A DNA stretch of 64,000 nt from Streptomyces sp. AC555_RSS877 (GTDB taxonomy: Bacteria; Actinomycetota; Actinomycetes; Streptomycetales; Streptomycetaceae), in NCBI RefSeq assembly GCF_019049245.1, contig NZ_JAGMUK010000183.1:124001-188000 (forward strand). Reading direction: 5' to 3'. The notes under the pieces were generated by a model. That model worked only from the letters and a program-made list of their open reading frames with translations. It was not told the origin of the DNA and searched no databases. The position numbers were made by a program, and so were the translations under genes. Shown here piece by piece: positions 35,388 to 43,613 of the stretch. How positions within the stretch are numbered: the stretch's first letter is position 1; every line of letters begins with the position of its first letter.

Positions 35388-36116
35388 GTGAGCGACAACC
35401 AACTGCGGATCGTCTGGATCTATCCCGACCTGCTGAGCACGTACGGCGACCAGGGCAACGTCCTCGTCGTGGAACGCCGGGCCCGGCAGCGCGGCCTGGA
35501 CGTGGCCCGGCTCGACGTGCGCAGCGACCAGCCGATCCCGACCTCCGGCGACATCTACCTGATCGGCGGCGGCGAGGACCGGCCGCAGCGGCTCGCGGCC
35601 GAGCGGCTGCGCCGGGACGGCGGTCTGCACCGGGCCGTCGGGAACGGCGCGATCGTCTTCTCGGTGTGCGCCGGCTATCAAATCCTCGGCCACGAGTTCA
35701 TCAACGACCTCGGCCAGCGCGAGCCCGGCCTCGGCCTGCTCGACGTGGTCTCCACGCGCGGCGAGGGCGACCGGTGCGTCGGCGACGTGCTCGCCGACAT
35801 CGACCCGCGCCTCGGCATGCCCCCGCTGACCGGCTTCGAGAACCACCAGGGCGTCACCCACCTGGGCCCCACCGCCCGCCCCTTCGCCCAGGTCCGCCTC
35901 GGCAAGGGCAACGGCACGGGGGACGGCACGGAGGGCGCGTACAACGACACGGTCTTCGGTACGTACATGCACGGGCCCGTGCTGGCACGGAACCCGCTGA
36001 TCGCCGACCTGCTGCTGAAGCTGGCGCTCGACGTCAACGCGCTGCCGCCGACCGACGACCGGTGGTACGAGGCGCTCCGCAGCGAACGCATCGCCTCTGC
36101 GCAGCAGCCGGCGTGA
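35388..36116 (+). CDS. gatD: Lipid II isoglutaminyl synthase, GatD glutaminase subunit
   Basis: A 242-residue class I glutamine amidotransferase of the CobQ-like group, supplying ammonia to MurT. The nucleophile is in VFSVCAGYQILGHEF near residue 94 and the catalytic His in GTYMHGPVLARNP near residue 187; LIGGGEDRPQ lies before them. GTG 35388 follows an AGGGGA site 7-12 bp upstream. It has no separate promoter visible and is co-transcribed with murT. Confidence 0.96.
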   Translation: MSDNQLRIVWIYPDLLSTYGDQGNVLVVERRARQRGLDVARLDVRSDQPIPTSGDIYLIGGGEDRPQRLAAERLRRDGGLHRAVGNGAIVFSVCAGYQILGHEFINDLGQREPGLGLLDVVSTRGEGDRCVGDVLADIDPRLGMPPLTGFENHQGVTHLGPTARPFAQVRLGKGNGTGDGTEGAYNDTVFGTYMHGPVLARNPLIADLLLKLALDVNALPPTDDRWYEALRSERIASAQQPA

Positions 36117-36339
36117 CCCGCGTGGCCCGCGTGCTCCCGTGTGGCCGCTTGACCTGCGCGTACGCCGTCTCTCCAGCCGGGCTTCAGCAGCCCGTCTGAC
36201 CATGGGCCCGCACAGGTGAGCGGGGTCGTCCAGCAGGCGGACGCACGGTACGGCCCCGCCCCCTCCTCCCGTTAGGGTGGCGGGGATCGAGCCGGACAAC
36301 GTGGTCCGGATCCGGCCCACGTCGAGAAGGTTTCGGGCT

Positions 36340-37365
36340 ATGCGCATTGGTGTCCTCACGTCCGGCGGCGACTGCCCCGGCCTGAACGCCGTCATCCGGT
36401 CCGTCGTGCACCGCGCCGTCGCCGACCACGGCGACGAGGTCATCGGTTTCCGGGACGGCTGGAAGGGCCTCCTGGAGTGCGACTACCTCAAGCTCGACCT
36501 CGACTCGGTGAGCGGCATCCTGGCGCGCGGCGGCACGATCCTCGGTTCCTCCCGGGTCCAGCCCTCCCATCTGCGGGACGGCGTGGAACGGGCCCGGGGC
36601 CACGTCGAGGAGCTCGGCCTCGACGCCATCATCCCCATCGGCGGTGAGGGCACGCTCAAGGCGGCCCGGCTGATGTCGGACAACGGTCTGCCCATCGTGG
36701 GCGTGCCGAAGACCATCGACAACGACATCGCCGTCACGGACGTCACGTTCGGTTTCGACACGGCCGTCGGTGTCGCGACGGAGGCGCTGGACCGGCTGAA
36801 GACCACCGCCGAGTCCCACCAGCGGGTGCTCGTCGTCGAGGTCATGGGCCGCCACACCGGGTGGATAGCGCTGCACTCCGGCATGGCGGCCGGCGCGCAC
36901 GCCATCGTCGTACCGGAACGGCCCTTCGACATCGAGGAGTTGACGGCGAAGGTCGGCGAGCGGTTCGCGGCGGGCAAGCGGTTCGCGATCGTGGTCGCCG
37001 CGGAGGGGGCCAAGCCGCGGCCCGGCAGCATGAGCTTCGACGAGGGTGCCAAGGACGTCTACGGTCACGAGCGGTTCGCCGGGATCGCGCGGCAGCTGTC
37101 GATCGAGCTGGAACAGCGGCTGGGGAAGGAAGCCCGGCCGGTGATACTCGGTCACGTGCAGCGGGGCGGGACGCCCACCGCGTACGACCGGGTGCTGGCC
37201 ACCCGGTTCGGCTGGCACGCGGTGGAGGCCGTGCACCGGGGTGAGTTCGGGAAGATGACCGCCCTGCAAGGGACCGACATCGTCATGGTGTCGCTGGCGG
37301 AGGCCGTGAAGACGCTGAAGACGGTCCCGGTGGAGCGGTACGACGAGGCCGAGTGCGTTCTCTGA
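36340..37365 (+). CDS. pfkA: 6-phosphofructokinase (ATP-type group III)
   Basis: A 341-residue glycolytic kinase making fructose-1,6-bisphosphate. N-terminal GVLTSGGDCPGLNAVIRSVV binds the nucleotide. GGEGT (Gly at the position that is Asp in PPi-dependent enzymes) points to ATP use, although the following PKTIDND carries the Lys seen in PPi-PFKs, a mixture described for actinomycete ATP enzymes. MGRHTGWIA and VQRGGTPTAYDR complete the active site. ATG 36340 follows GAGAAGG. A TTAGGGT -10-like element lies near 36272. A hairpin terminator follows. Confidence 0.95.
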   Translation: MRIGVLTSGGDCPGLNAVIRSVVHRAVADHGDEVIGFRDGWKGLLECDYLKLDLDSVSGILARGGTILGSSRVQPSHLRDGVERARGHVEELGLDAIIPIGGEGTLKAARLMSDNGLPIVGVPKTIDNDIAVTDVTFGFDTAVGVATEALDRLKTTAESHQRVLVVEVMGRHTGWIALHSGMAAGAHAIVVPERPFDIEELTAKVGERFAAGKRFAIVVAAEGAKPRPGSMSFDEGAKDVYGHERFAGIARQLSIELEQRLGKEARPVILGHVQRGGTPTAYDRVLATRFGWHAVEAVHRGEFGKMTALQGTDIVMVSLAEAVKTLKTVPVERYDEAECVL

Positions 37366-37379
37366 CGCGCGGGTGACCG

Positions 37380-37413
37380 ACTGCCCCCGGTGACAGTGGT
37401 CGCCGGGGGCAGT
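37380..37413. terminator. Hairpin terminator after pfkA
   Basis: Perfect 11-bp stem (ACTGCCCCCGG / CCGGGGGCAGT) with a 12-nt loop, followed by TCTAGTCTGTCTG, 15 bp after the pfkA stop. Confidence 0.88.
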
Positions 37414-37467
37414 TCTAGTCTGTCTGCGGACAGACACGCACAACCCCCACGAATCAGGAGCCGTTGG

Positions 37468-38418
37468 ATGGATCACAGCGGGCACGGCATGACCATGGAT
37501 CTGCCGCCGTTCACGCTGGGGCGGGGTCTTCAGTGGTCGGCGGACCCGTTCTTCCTGGTGGCCTGTGTGATGGGGCTCGCCCTGTACGGGTGGGGGGTCG
37601 TGCGGCTGCGGCGGCGCGGGGACGCCTGGCCGGTGGGGCGGACCATCGCGTATGTCGTGGGCGTGCTGTCCATAGGGCTCGTGATGTGCACCCGGCTGAA
37701 CGACTACGGAATGGTCATGTTCAGCGTGCACATGGTGCAGCACATGGTGATCAGCATGCTGTCGCCGATCCTGCTGCTGCTCGGCGCCCCCGTCACGCTG
37801 GCGCTGCGCGCGCTGCCGCCCGCGGCCAGGGGCAGCAAGGGGCCGCGCGAGCTGCTGCTGATGTTCCTGCACAGCCGGTACATGCGGATCATCACACACC
37901 CGGCGTTCACCATCCCGCTGTTCATCGCGAGCCTGTACGCGCTGTACTTCACGCCGATCTTCGACTTCCTGATGGGCTCCAAGACCGGGCACATCGCGAT
38001 GATGGTGCACTTCCTCGCCGTCGGCGTCGTGTTCTTCTGGCCCATCATGGGAGTGGACCCGGGCCCCAACCGGCCGGGCTACCTGATGCGGATGCTGGAG
38101 CTGTTCGCGGGCATGCCGTTCCACGCGTTCTTCGGCATCGCGCTGATGATGGCCTCCGAGCCGATGGTCGAGACGTTCAAGAACCCGCCCGCTTCGCTCG
38201 GCATCGACGCGCTCTCCGACCAGAACGCGGCCGGCGGCATCGCGTGGGCGTTCAGCGAGATCCCCTCCGTGCTGGTGCTGATCGCACTGCTGTTCCAGTG
38301 GTACCGCTCCGAGCAGCGACAGGCCAGGCGAACGGACCGGGCCGCCGACCGGGACGGCGACAAGGAACTCGAGGCCTACAACGCCTATTTGGCCTCATTG
38401 AACGCACGCGGGCGTTGA
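37468..38418 (+). CDS. CtaG-type cytochrome c oxidase assembly protein
   Basis: A 316-residue membrane protein with about seven hydrophobic helices. The Met/His-rich N-terminus (MDHSGHGMTMD) and conserved MFSVHMVQHMVISMLSPI, GHIAMMVHFLAVGVVFFWPI and FAGMPFHAFFGIALMM stretches are those of the actinobacterial CtaG (caa3 assembly, PF09678) family. These deliver copper or stabilise the oxidase; exact role in Streptomyces is less clear. ATG 37468 has CAGGAG 7 bp upstream. A charged cytoplasmic tail (residues ~285-316) ends the protein. Confidence 0.93.
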   Translation: MDHSGHGMTMDLPPFTLGRGLQWSADPFFLVACVMGLALYGWGVVRLRRRGDAWPVGRTIAYVVGVLSIGLVMCTRLNDYGMVMFSVHMVQHMVISMLSPILLLLGAPVTLALRALPPAARGSKGPRELLLMFLHSRYMRIITHPAFTIPLFIASLYALYFTPIFDFLMGSKTGHIAMMVHFLAVGVVFFWPIMGVDPGPNRPGYLMRMLELFAGMPFHAFFGIALMMASEPMVETFKNPPASLGIDALSDQNAAGGIAWAFSEIPSVLVLIALLFQWYRSEQRQARRTDRAADRDGDKELEAYNAYLASLNARGR

Positions 38419-38475
38419 AAGGCTTCTTGTTCAGTAGCATGAAGCGCGATGGGGGAACCGCCGGGGGGAGCGGTG

Positions 38476-40005
38476 ATGACACTTCGCGCATTTATGCAAG
38501 GGGCCGGGAAAAGGATTGCGTGCTTCCTGGTTTTCGTTCTCACGCTGAGCGGATGCGACAGAGAAACGCCCTTGGCCGTGGTGAAGGCGGTCGCGGCGGG
38601 CGTGCCCTCACCGGCGCCGTTCTTCGACGAGGACAGCGGGCTCGGCAAGGATGCCCAGGTCCGGTCCCAGGCCGTGCACGGCGGTCTGCAGCAGGGGGAC
38701 ACGCCCGGCCTGTACGGGGGTTCCAAGCAACCGACGATCTGTGACGTCGACCGGCTCGAACAGTTCCTCACCGATCCCGCCCATGACGGGAAGGCAAAGG
38801 CGTGGGCGCGTGCCCTGGAGATCTCGAAGAACGGGATTCCGGATTATCTGGAACGGCTGACGCCTGTTCTCCTGCGTCACGACACTCTCGTGAAGAACCA
38901 CGACTACAAAAAGGGAAAGGCCGTCCCCTACGACTCGCTGCTCCAGGCGGGAATCGCGATTCTGGTGGATCGGCAGGGACAGCCGGCCGTGAAGTGCTCG
39001 TGCGGAAATCCACTGCGGCCTTTCGAGGGTGACACAAGCCGGATCTCGGTCGAGTTCGAGGACGGCAACGAGGAGTGGCAGGGCTACGAGCGGTCCCAGG
39101 TGGTGGCCGTGCGGCCCGCGCCCCGGACGCCGGAGCGGATCGCCCTCGTCGACGTCGAGGAGCCCGGTCGGGGCATCAACCGGCCGGTCGGCACGACGGG
39201 CGAGGACGACTCCACGTTCGACGCACGGAAGCGGCGCGCGGTGCCGGACCTCGCCGGGACGACGTTCGGGCAGGCGAGCCGGCGGTTGGCCGACTCGGGT
39301 CTGGCGGCCGGGTACGACGGGAAGGGGCTGCCGCCGAACGGTGCCAGGGTCACGGCGTCCGATCCGCCGGCGGGGACCGAGCTGCGGTTCGGGGAGTACG
39401 TGACGCTGAGCGTGGCGGGGGGCGAGTCCCGCGGGGGCGGACCCGGAGGTACGTCCGACGGTACGACCGGCGGTACGTCCGGTGGTACGACCGGCGGTAC
39501 GTCCGGTGGTACGTCCAGTGGCCCGTCCGGCGGGTCGACCGCTCCCCCGGCACCGCCCGGGTCATCCGGGTCCTCCGGGCCGACCACCACACCGCCGCCG
39601 TCGAGCAGCGGGAGCGGGGCGTCGCCCTCGGCGCCCTCGTCCGGTACGTCGAGCGATACGTCGGGCGGTAGGTCGTCCGGCTCGGGATCGCCCGGGTCGA
39701 GCCCGCCTGCGGGTCCGCCGCCAAATTCCGCGCCGACCTCCTCCAGCCCGCCGGCCAGCTCCGCGCCGGACACGGCCATCCCGTCCAGCCGGCCGCCCGG
39801 TTCCGCGCCGCCTTCGACGAGCTCGGCCCCCCCGGCGCCTCCCACCGGTTCGCCGCCGCAGGTGACCAGCTCGGCCCCGACCAGTGCCCCGGTCACCAGC
39901 AGTGCGCCGCCTCAGAGCAGCGTGCCCGTCACCAGCGGACCGGCGAGCAGCGAACCGGCCACGAGCGCCCCGGCGGGCAGCGGATCCGCCGGTGCGACCA
40001 CGTAG
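38476..40005 (+). CDS. DUF6777 lipoprotein with PASTA-type domain and Ser/Thr/Pro-rich tail
   Basis: A 509-residue exported lipoprotein. Signal and lipobox are LVFVLTLSGC (Cys near residue 27). Residues ~30-235 match the DUF6777 domain, with a CDVDRLEQFLTDPAHDGKAK stretch and a KCSCGNPLRPF motif. Residues ~255-320 look like one PASTA domain (VPDLAGTTFGQASRRLADSG, ASDPPAGTELRFGEYVTLSV). The remaining ~190 residues are low-complexity GGT, then Ser/Pro/Ala repeats. ATG 38476 has GGGGGGAG 5 bp upstream; an ATG 27 bp earlier is less likely. The 5' part has lower third-position GC than its neighbours. The kinase follows after 22 bp and may sense this protein. Confidence 0.9.
   Translation: MTLRAFMQGAGKRIACFLVFVLTLSGCDRETPLAVVKAVAAGVPSPAPFFDEDSGLGKDAQVRSQAVHGGLQQGDTPGLYGGSKQPTICDVDRLEQFLTDPAHDGKAKAWARALEISKNGIPDYLERLTPVLLRHDTLVKNHDYKKGKAVPYDSLLQAGIAILVDRQGQPAVKCSCGNPLRPFEGDTSRISVEFEDGNEEWQGYERSQVVAVRPAPRTPERIALVDVEEPGRGINRPVGTTGEDDSTFDARKRRAVPDLAGTTFGQASRRLADSGLAAGYDGKGLPPNGARVTASDPPAGTELRFGEYVTLSVAGGESRGGGPGGTSDGTTGGTSGGTTGGTSGGTSSGPSGGSTAPPAPPGSSGSSGPTTTPPPSSSGSGASPSAPSSGTSSDTSGGRSSGSGSPGSSPPAGPPPNSAPTSSSPPASSAPDTAIPSSRPPGSAPPSTSSAPPAPPTGSPPQVTSSAPTSAPVTSSAPPQSSVPVTSGPASSEPATSAPAGSGSAGATT
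39448..39519 (+). repeat. Six 12-bp tandem repeats (GGTACGTCCGGT-like) in a coding region
   Basis: Six degenerate copies of a 12-bp unit, GGTACG(T/A)CCGG(T/C), alternating GTSG and GTTG codons. They encode the Gly-Thr-Ser-Gly part of the lipoprotein tail. Because the unit is a multiple of three, gain or loss of copies would keep the frame. Confidence 0.9.
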
Positions 40006-40027
40006 CGCAGAACCCGGGAGTCACCGG

Positions 40028-42013
40028 ATGCCTTCAGGATCACCGACATCGGGAGTGGGCCGGGTCATCGCCGGCCGATATCAGCTGCTGAACCAGCTCG
40101 GCAGCGGCGGCATGGGCCATGTGTGGCTCGCCCACGACCGGAGACTCGCCTGCGAGGTCGCGCTCAAGGAGATCGTCTTCCGGGACCCGGTCGAGGCCGG
40201 TCACGAGCGGGACGCGCGGGTCGCCCGGGCCCGTGCCGAGGCGCGGTACGCGGCCGGGCTGCGCGGCCATCCGCATGTGGTGACCGTGCACGACGTGCTG
40301 GAGCACGAGGGGCTGCCGTGGATCGTCATGGAGTACGTGGCGGGCGCGGTCGACCTGCGTGAGCTGGTCCGGACGAGGGGACCGCTCGCCCCGGCCGAGT
40401 GCGCCCGCGTCGGCCTCGCCGTGCTCGACGCGCTGACCGCGGGGCACCAGCGGGGCGTCATGCACCGGGACGTGAAACCGGCGAACATCCTGCTCGCGCC
40501 GGATCGCACCGGGGCTCCGTACGGTCGTGTGCTGCTCACCGACTACGGCATCTCCGTGCAGCCGGACGCCGGCGAGACGCGTTACACGCTGGCGTCCGTG
40601 CTCGTGGGGACCGCCGGCTATCTGGCGCCGGAGCGGGCCACGGGCGGGGCGCCCACGGCGGCCGCCGACCTGTTCTCGCTGGGCTGCACGCTCTACCACG
40701 CCGTCGAGGGCCGGGGGCCCTTCGAGCGGGAGTCGCACCTCGCCGAGGTGACCGCGGTGGTCATGGAGAAACCGCGTCCGGCCGTACGCGCCGGGGCGCT
40801 GGGGCCGGTCCTGGCCGCGCTGCTCGCGAAGGAGCCCGCGCAGCGGTTGTCGGCGGCGGAGGCGGAGGCGGCGCTGTCGCGGATCGTCACCCCGCAGGCC
40901 GAGGCGTACTCCCGGACGCAGACCGACCTGGGGTCGCAGCCGCCCTGGGCGGAGGTGACCGCGCCGCCGATGGGCCCGCCCGGGTCCGGATTCGGGCCGG
41001 TGGCGGACTCGCGCGGATTCGGGTCGCCGACCGCCGATCCGCGCGGGATCAGGCCGACCGCTGATCCGCGGGGCCTCGGTCCGACCCTGGATCCGCACGG
41101 GCCGGGCCTCTCCGCGGACCCGCACGGGTTCGGGCCGCCCTTCACGCCCTCGCCGCCGGCCGCGCCCGTCAGGCGGCGGCGGGAGCGCTCGCACGCTCTG
41201 CGGGCCGTCCTCGCCTGCGGTCTCGGTATGGTCCTCGCCCTGGGCGGTGTCTGGTACGCCCTGGCGGACCGGACCACCACCCCCGGCGGCGACGGGAGCG
41301 GACCGCCGTACGGGGAGAGCGTCGGGCTGGCCAAGCCGCTGCGGGACGGTGACTGTGTGCTCGCCGACTGGGCGGGCACGCGGCCCTTCCAGGGCACGCC
41401 CCGGCTGCTCCTGGACCCGGGCTGCGGGACCGGGGCGGCACCGGACGGGCAGGTACTGGCGTTCGTCGCGGCCGCGTCGGCGGACGAGGCGCGGCGGCTG
41501 GGGCCCGCCCGGTGCGAGGAGCGGACGCGGGTGGTCCGGGACAGGCTCGCGGACGTGCGGAGCTTCGCGGTCGTGCCGACCGCGGGCGGTTTCGAGGCGG
41601 CCGGGCGGCGCACGGCCTGTCTGGTGCTGGGTGCGCACGGTCCGGTGTACGGGCCGGTAGGCCGGCACCGCGAGATGGGCGCGGCCTTCGCGGACACGGC
41701 GACCATGCAGAAGCGGGACTGTCTCGACGTCCGCTCCAACCGGGACGCCCGGCTGGTGTCCTGCGCGGGGGCGCACGACGAGGTGGTGCTCGGGTTCACC
41801 CGGTTGGACGCGGACGTCACGCTGGCCGAGGCGCGCACCGAGTCGGACGTGGCGTGCGGGCGTGCGGTACCGCCGGCCGACTACGGCTTCGATCCGTCGG
41901 TGTACACGGCGGGCTCCTGGACGAGCGAGGGTGCCTGGAAGAACGGCACGCATTTCGTCGTATGCACCGTACGGAAGCAGAACGGGGGCACCATGGAGAA
42001 GGACCAATCATGA
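40028..42013 (+). CDS. Membrane Ser/Thr protein kinase with extracellular domain
   Basis: A 661-residue Hanks-type kinase. The catalytic domain (~15-290) has GSGGMGHVWLAHD (P-loop), Lys 47 in VALKEIV, HRDVKPANILLAP with the catalytic Asp, and TDYGIS in place of DFG. A linker with repeated ADPRG-type units (~310-380) precedes one membrane helix (ALRAVLACGLGMVLALGGVW, ~393-413). The C-terminus (~415-661) is extracellular and Cys-rich (C at GDCVLADW, DPGCGTG, QKRDCLDV, SDVACGRA), probably a ligand-sensing domain. ATG 40028 follows GGGAG. It follows the DUF6777 lipoprotein and is followed after 13 bp by a small membrane protein. Confidence 0.95.
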   Translation: MPSGSPTSGVGRVIAGRYQLLNQLGSGGMGHVWLAHDRRLACEVALKEIVFRDPVEAGHERDARVARARAEARYAAGLRGHPHVVTVHDVLEHEGLPWIVMEYVAGAVDLRELVRTRGPLAPAECARVGLAVLDALTAGHQRGVMHRDVKPANILLAPDRTGAPYGRVLLTDYGISVQPDAGETRYTLASVLVGTAGYLAPERATGGAPTAAADLFSLGCTLYHAVEGRGPFERESHLAEVTAVVMEKPRPAVRAGALGPVLAALLAKEPAQRLSAAEAEAALSRIVTPQAEAYSRTQTDLGSQPPWAEVTAPPMGPPGSGFGPVADSRGFGSPTADPRGIRPTADPRGLGPTLDPHGPGLSADPHGFGPPFTPSPPAAPVRRRRERSHALRAVLACGLGMVLALGGVWYALADRTTTPGGDGSGPPYGESVGLAKPLRDGDCVLADWAGTRPFQGTPRLLLDPGCGTGAAPDGQVLAFVAAASADEARRLGPARCEERTRVVRDRLADVRSFAVVPTAGGFEAAGRRTACLVLGAHGPVYGPVGRHREMGAAFADTATMQKRDCLDVRSNRDARLVSCAGAHDEVVLGFTRLDADVTLAEARTESDVACGRAVPPADYGFDPSVYTAGSWTSEGAWKNGTHFVVCTVRKQNGGTMEKDQS

Positions 42014-42026
42014 GGAGGGTGTTGCG

Positions 42027-42197
42027 ATGCCCGGTTCCACGGACAGCTCGACCAGAACGATGGGGGTGCTCACCGTAGGCGGCCTCGTCGCGGTGACCGC
42101 CTACACGGTGGCGCTCGGAAGCAACGGCTGGCTGTGGTTCGGCTGGGTCGTGCTGGGGCTGATCACCCTCGGGATGGTGGCCACGCGCAGCACCTGA
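42027..42197 (+). CDS. Small membrane protein (56 aa)
   Basis: A 56-residue protein with two hydrophobic segments (TMGVLTVGGLVAVTAYTVAL and GWLWFGWVVLGLITLGMVA). ATG 42027 has GGAGG 8 bp upstream, 13 bp after the kinase stop, so it is co-transcribed with the kinase. No family was recognised. A MITE begins 18 bp after its stop. Confidence 0.8.
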   Translation: MPGSTDSSTRTMGVLTVGGLVAVTAYTVALGSNGWLWFGWVVLGLITLGMVATRST

Positions 42198-42215
42198 TGC
42201 CTGCCGGGGCACTAA

Positions 42216-42398
42216 GGCCTGTCCGGCGGATCATGCCGCAGACGCGGGGCCTGGCACGCCGATCTGCGGTGTTGCCGTCGGTTGCCGACGCTCCACGTCG
42301 ACGCCCTCCTCCGCCTTGCAGCTCGACGCACCAGGCCCCGCTCACCTGCGTCGATGAGACGCCGCGGATGTCCTGCGACTGGATCCGCCGGACAGGCC
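42216..42398. mobile_element. IS5-type miniature inverted-repeat element (183 bp)
   Basis: Bounded by perfect 17-bp inverted repeats, GGCCTGTCCGGCGGATC at 42216-42232 and its complement at 42382-42398. The flanks are CTAA (42212-42215) and CTAG (42399-42402), matching the YTAR target preference of the IS5 group. Inside there is no transposase frame. A second internal inverted repeat (GCGGGGCCTGG / CCAGGCCCCGC) can pair. It is therefore non-autonomous and would need a related transposase elsewhere. The CTA of the right flank is the stop codon (TAG) of the histidine kinase gene. Confidence 0.85.
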
Positions 42399-43613
42399 CT
42401 AGCCGCCGCTGAGGCGGCCCGCCGAATGCACCCCCGGCTGGTACTTCGGCAGCCGGGCGGTGATTTTCATTCCCGCGCCGACGGCCGTCTCGATGACGAG
42501 GCCGTGGTCGTCTCCGTAGACCTGGCGGAGCCGGTCGTCGACGTTGGACAGCCCGATGCCGCCCGAGGGACTGACCTCGCCCGCGAGGATGCGGCGCAGC
42601 AGGCCGGGGTCCATGCCCGCGCCGTCGTCCTCGATGACCACCAGGGCCTCGGCGCCGGTGTCCTGGGCGGTGATGCTGATGTGGATCTTGCCGGCGACCG
42701 CGGCCTTGCCCTCCAGGCCGTGCTTGACGGCGTTCTCGACGAGCGGCTGCAGGCACAGGAAGGGCAGGGCGACCGGCAGCACCTCGGGGGCGATCTGCAG
42801 GGTGACGGAGAGGCGGTCGCCGAAGCGTGCCCGGACGAGCGCCAGGTAGTGGTCGATGGCGTGCAGTTCGTCGGCGAGGGTGGTGAAGTCGCCGTGCCGG
42901 CGGAACGAGTAGCGGGTGAAGTCGGCGAATTCCAGGAGCAGTTCACGGGCGCGCTCGGGGTCGGTGCGGACGAACGAGGCGATCACCGCGAGCGAGTTGA
43001 AGATGAAGTGGGGGGAGATCTGGGCGCGCAGGGCCTTGATCTCGGCCTCGATGAGACGGGTGCGGGACTGGTCGAGGTCGGCGAGTTCGAGTTGTACGGA
43101 GACCCAGCGGGCGACCTCTCCGGCCGCGCGGACGAGGACCGCGGACTCGCGGGGCGCGCAGGCGACGAGGGCTCCGTGGATCCGGTCGTCGACGGTGAGG
43201 GGGGCGACGACCGCCCAGCGGACCGGGCAGTCGGGGACGTCGCACGTCAGGCGGAAGGCCTCGCCGCGGCCGGTGTCCAAAGGGCCGGCGAGGAGTTCCA
43301 TGATCTCGGTGCGGTGGTGGTCGCCGACGCCGTCCCAGACCAGGACCTGCTCCTGGTCCGTGAGACACAGCGCGTCCGTGCCGAGCAGGGTGCGCAGCCG
43401 GCGGGCCGACTTGCGCGCGGTCTCCTCGGTGAGTCCGGCCCGCAGCGGGGGCGCGGCGAGGGAGGCGGTGTGCAGGGTCTGGAAGGTGGCGTGCTCGACG
43501 GGGGTGCCGAGTCCGCCGAGGTTCTGGGGGCGCGCGGTGCGCCTGCCGAGCCAGAAGCCGGCGGCCAGCAGAGGCAGGATCGCCACGCACAGCCCGGCGA
43601 GGAATCCGCTCAC
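42399..43613 (-). CDS. LytS-type sensor histidine kinase
   Basis: A 404-residue kinase of the HPK8/LytS group. An N-terminal membrane segment (SGFLAGLCVAILPLLAAGFW) is followed by a GAF-like domain (~60-190, with PDCPVRWAVVAPL), the His-containing region RAQISPHFIFNSLAVIASF near residue 220, LQPLVENAVKHGLEGK (N box), and GGIGLSNVDDRLRQVYGDDH (G box). GTG 43613 overlaps the symporter's TGA (GTGA). It is the last gene of the operon LytTR-DUF485-SSS-kinase, so it probably phosphorylates that regulator in response to the transported substrate. Its stop codon comes from the target duplication of the adjacent MITE. Confidence 0.95.
   Translation of the reverse strand: MSGFLAGLCVAILPLLAAGFWLGRRTARPQNLGGLGTPVEHATFQTLHTASLAAPPLRAGLTEETARKSARRLRTLLGTDALCLTDQEQVLVWDGVGDHHRTEIMELLAGPLDTGRGEAFRLTCDVPDCPVRWAVVAPLTVDDRIHGALVACAPRESAVLVRAAGEVARWVSVQLELADLDQSRTRLIEAEIKALRAQISPHFIFNSLAVIASFVRTDPERARELLLEFADFTRYSFRRHGDFTTLADELHAIDHYLALVRARFGDRLSVTLQIAPEVLPVALPFLCLQPLVENAVKHGLEGKAAVAGKIHISITAQDTGAEALVVIEDDGAGMDPGLLRRILAGEVSPSGGIGLSNVDDRLRQVYGDDHGLVIETAVGAGMKITARLPKYQPGVHSAGRLSGG

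Noticed and set aside
36117..36339. Hidden gene in the 223-bp gap before pfkA
   Set aside because: No start with ribosome site and no open frame of convincing composition; only a promoter-like TTAGGGT.
39448..39519. 12-bp tandem repeats as a possible CRISPR
   Set aside because: No spacers, unit too short and in frame with a Gly/Thr/Ser tail of a lipoprotein.
42216..42398. Broken transposase gene inside the MITE
   Set aside because: The 183 bp hold no meaningful frame; only terminal and internal inverted repeats.
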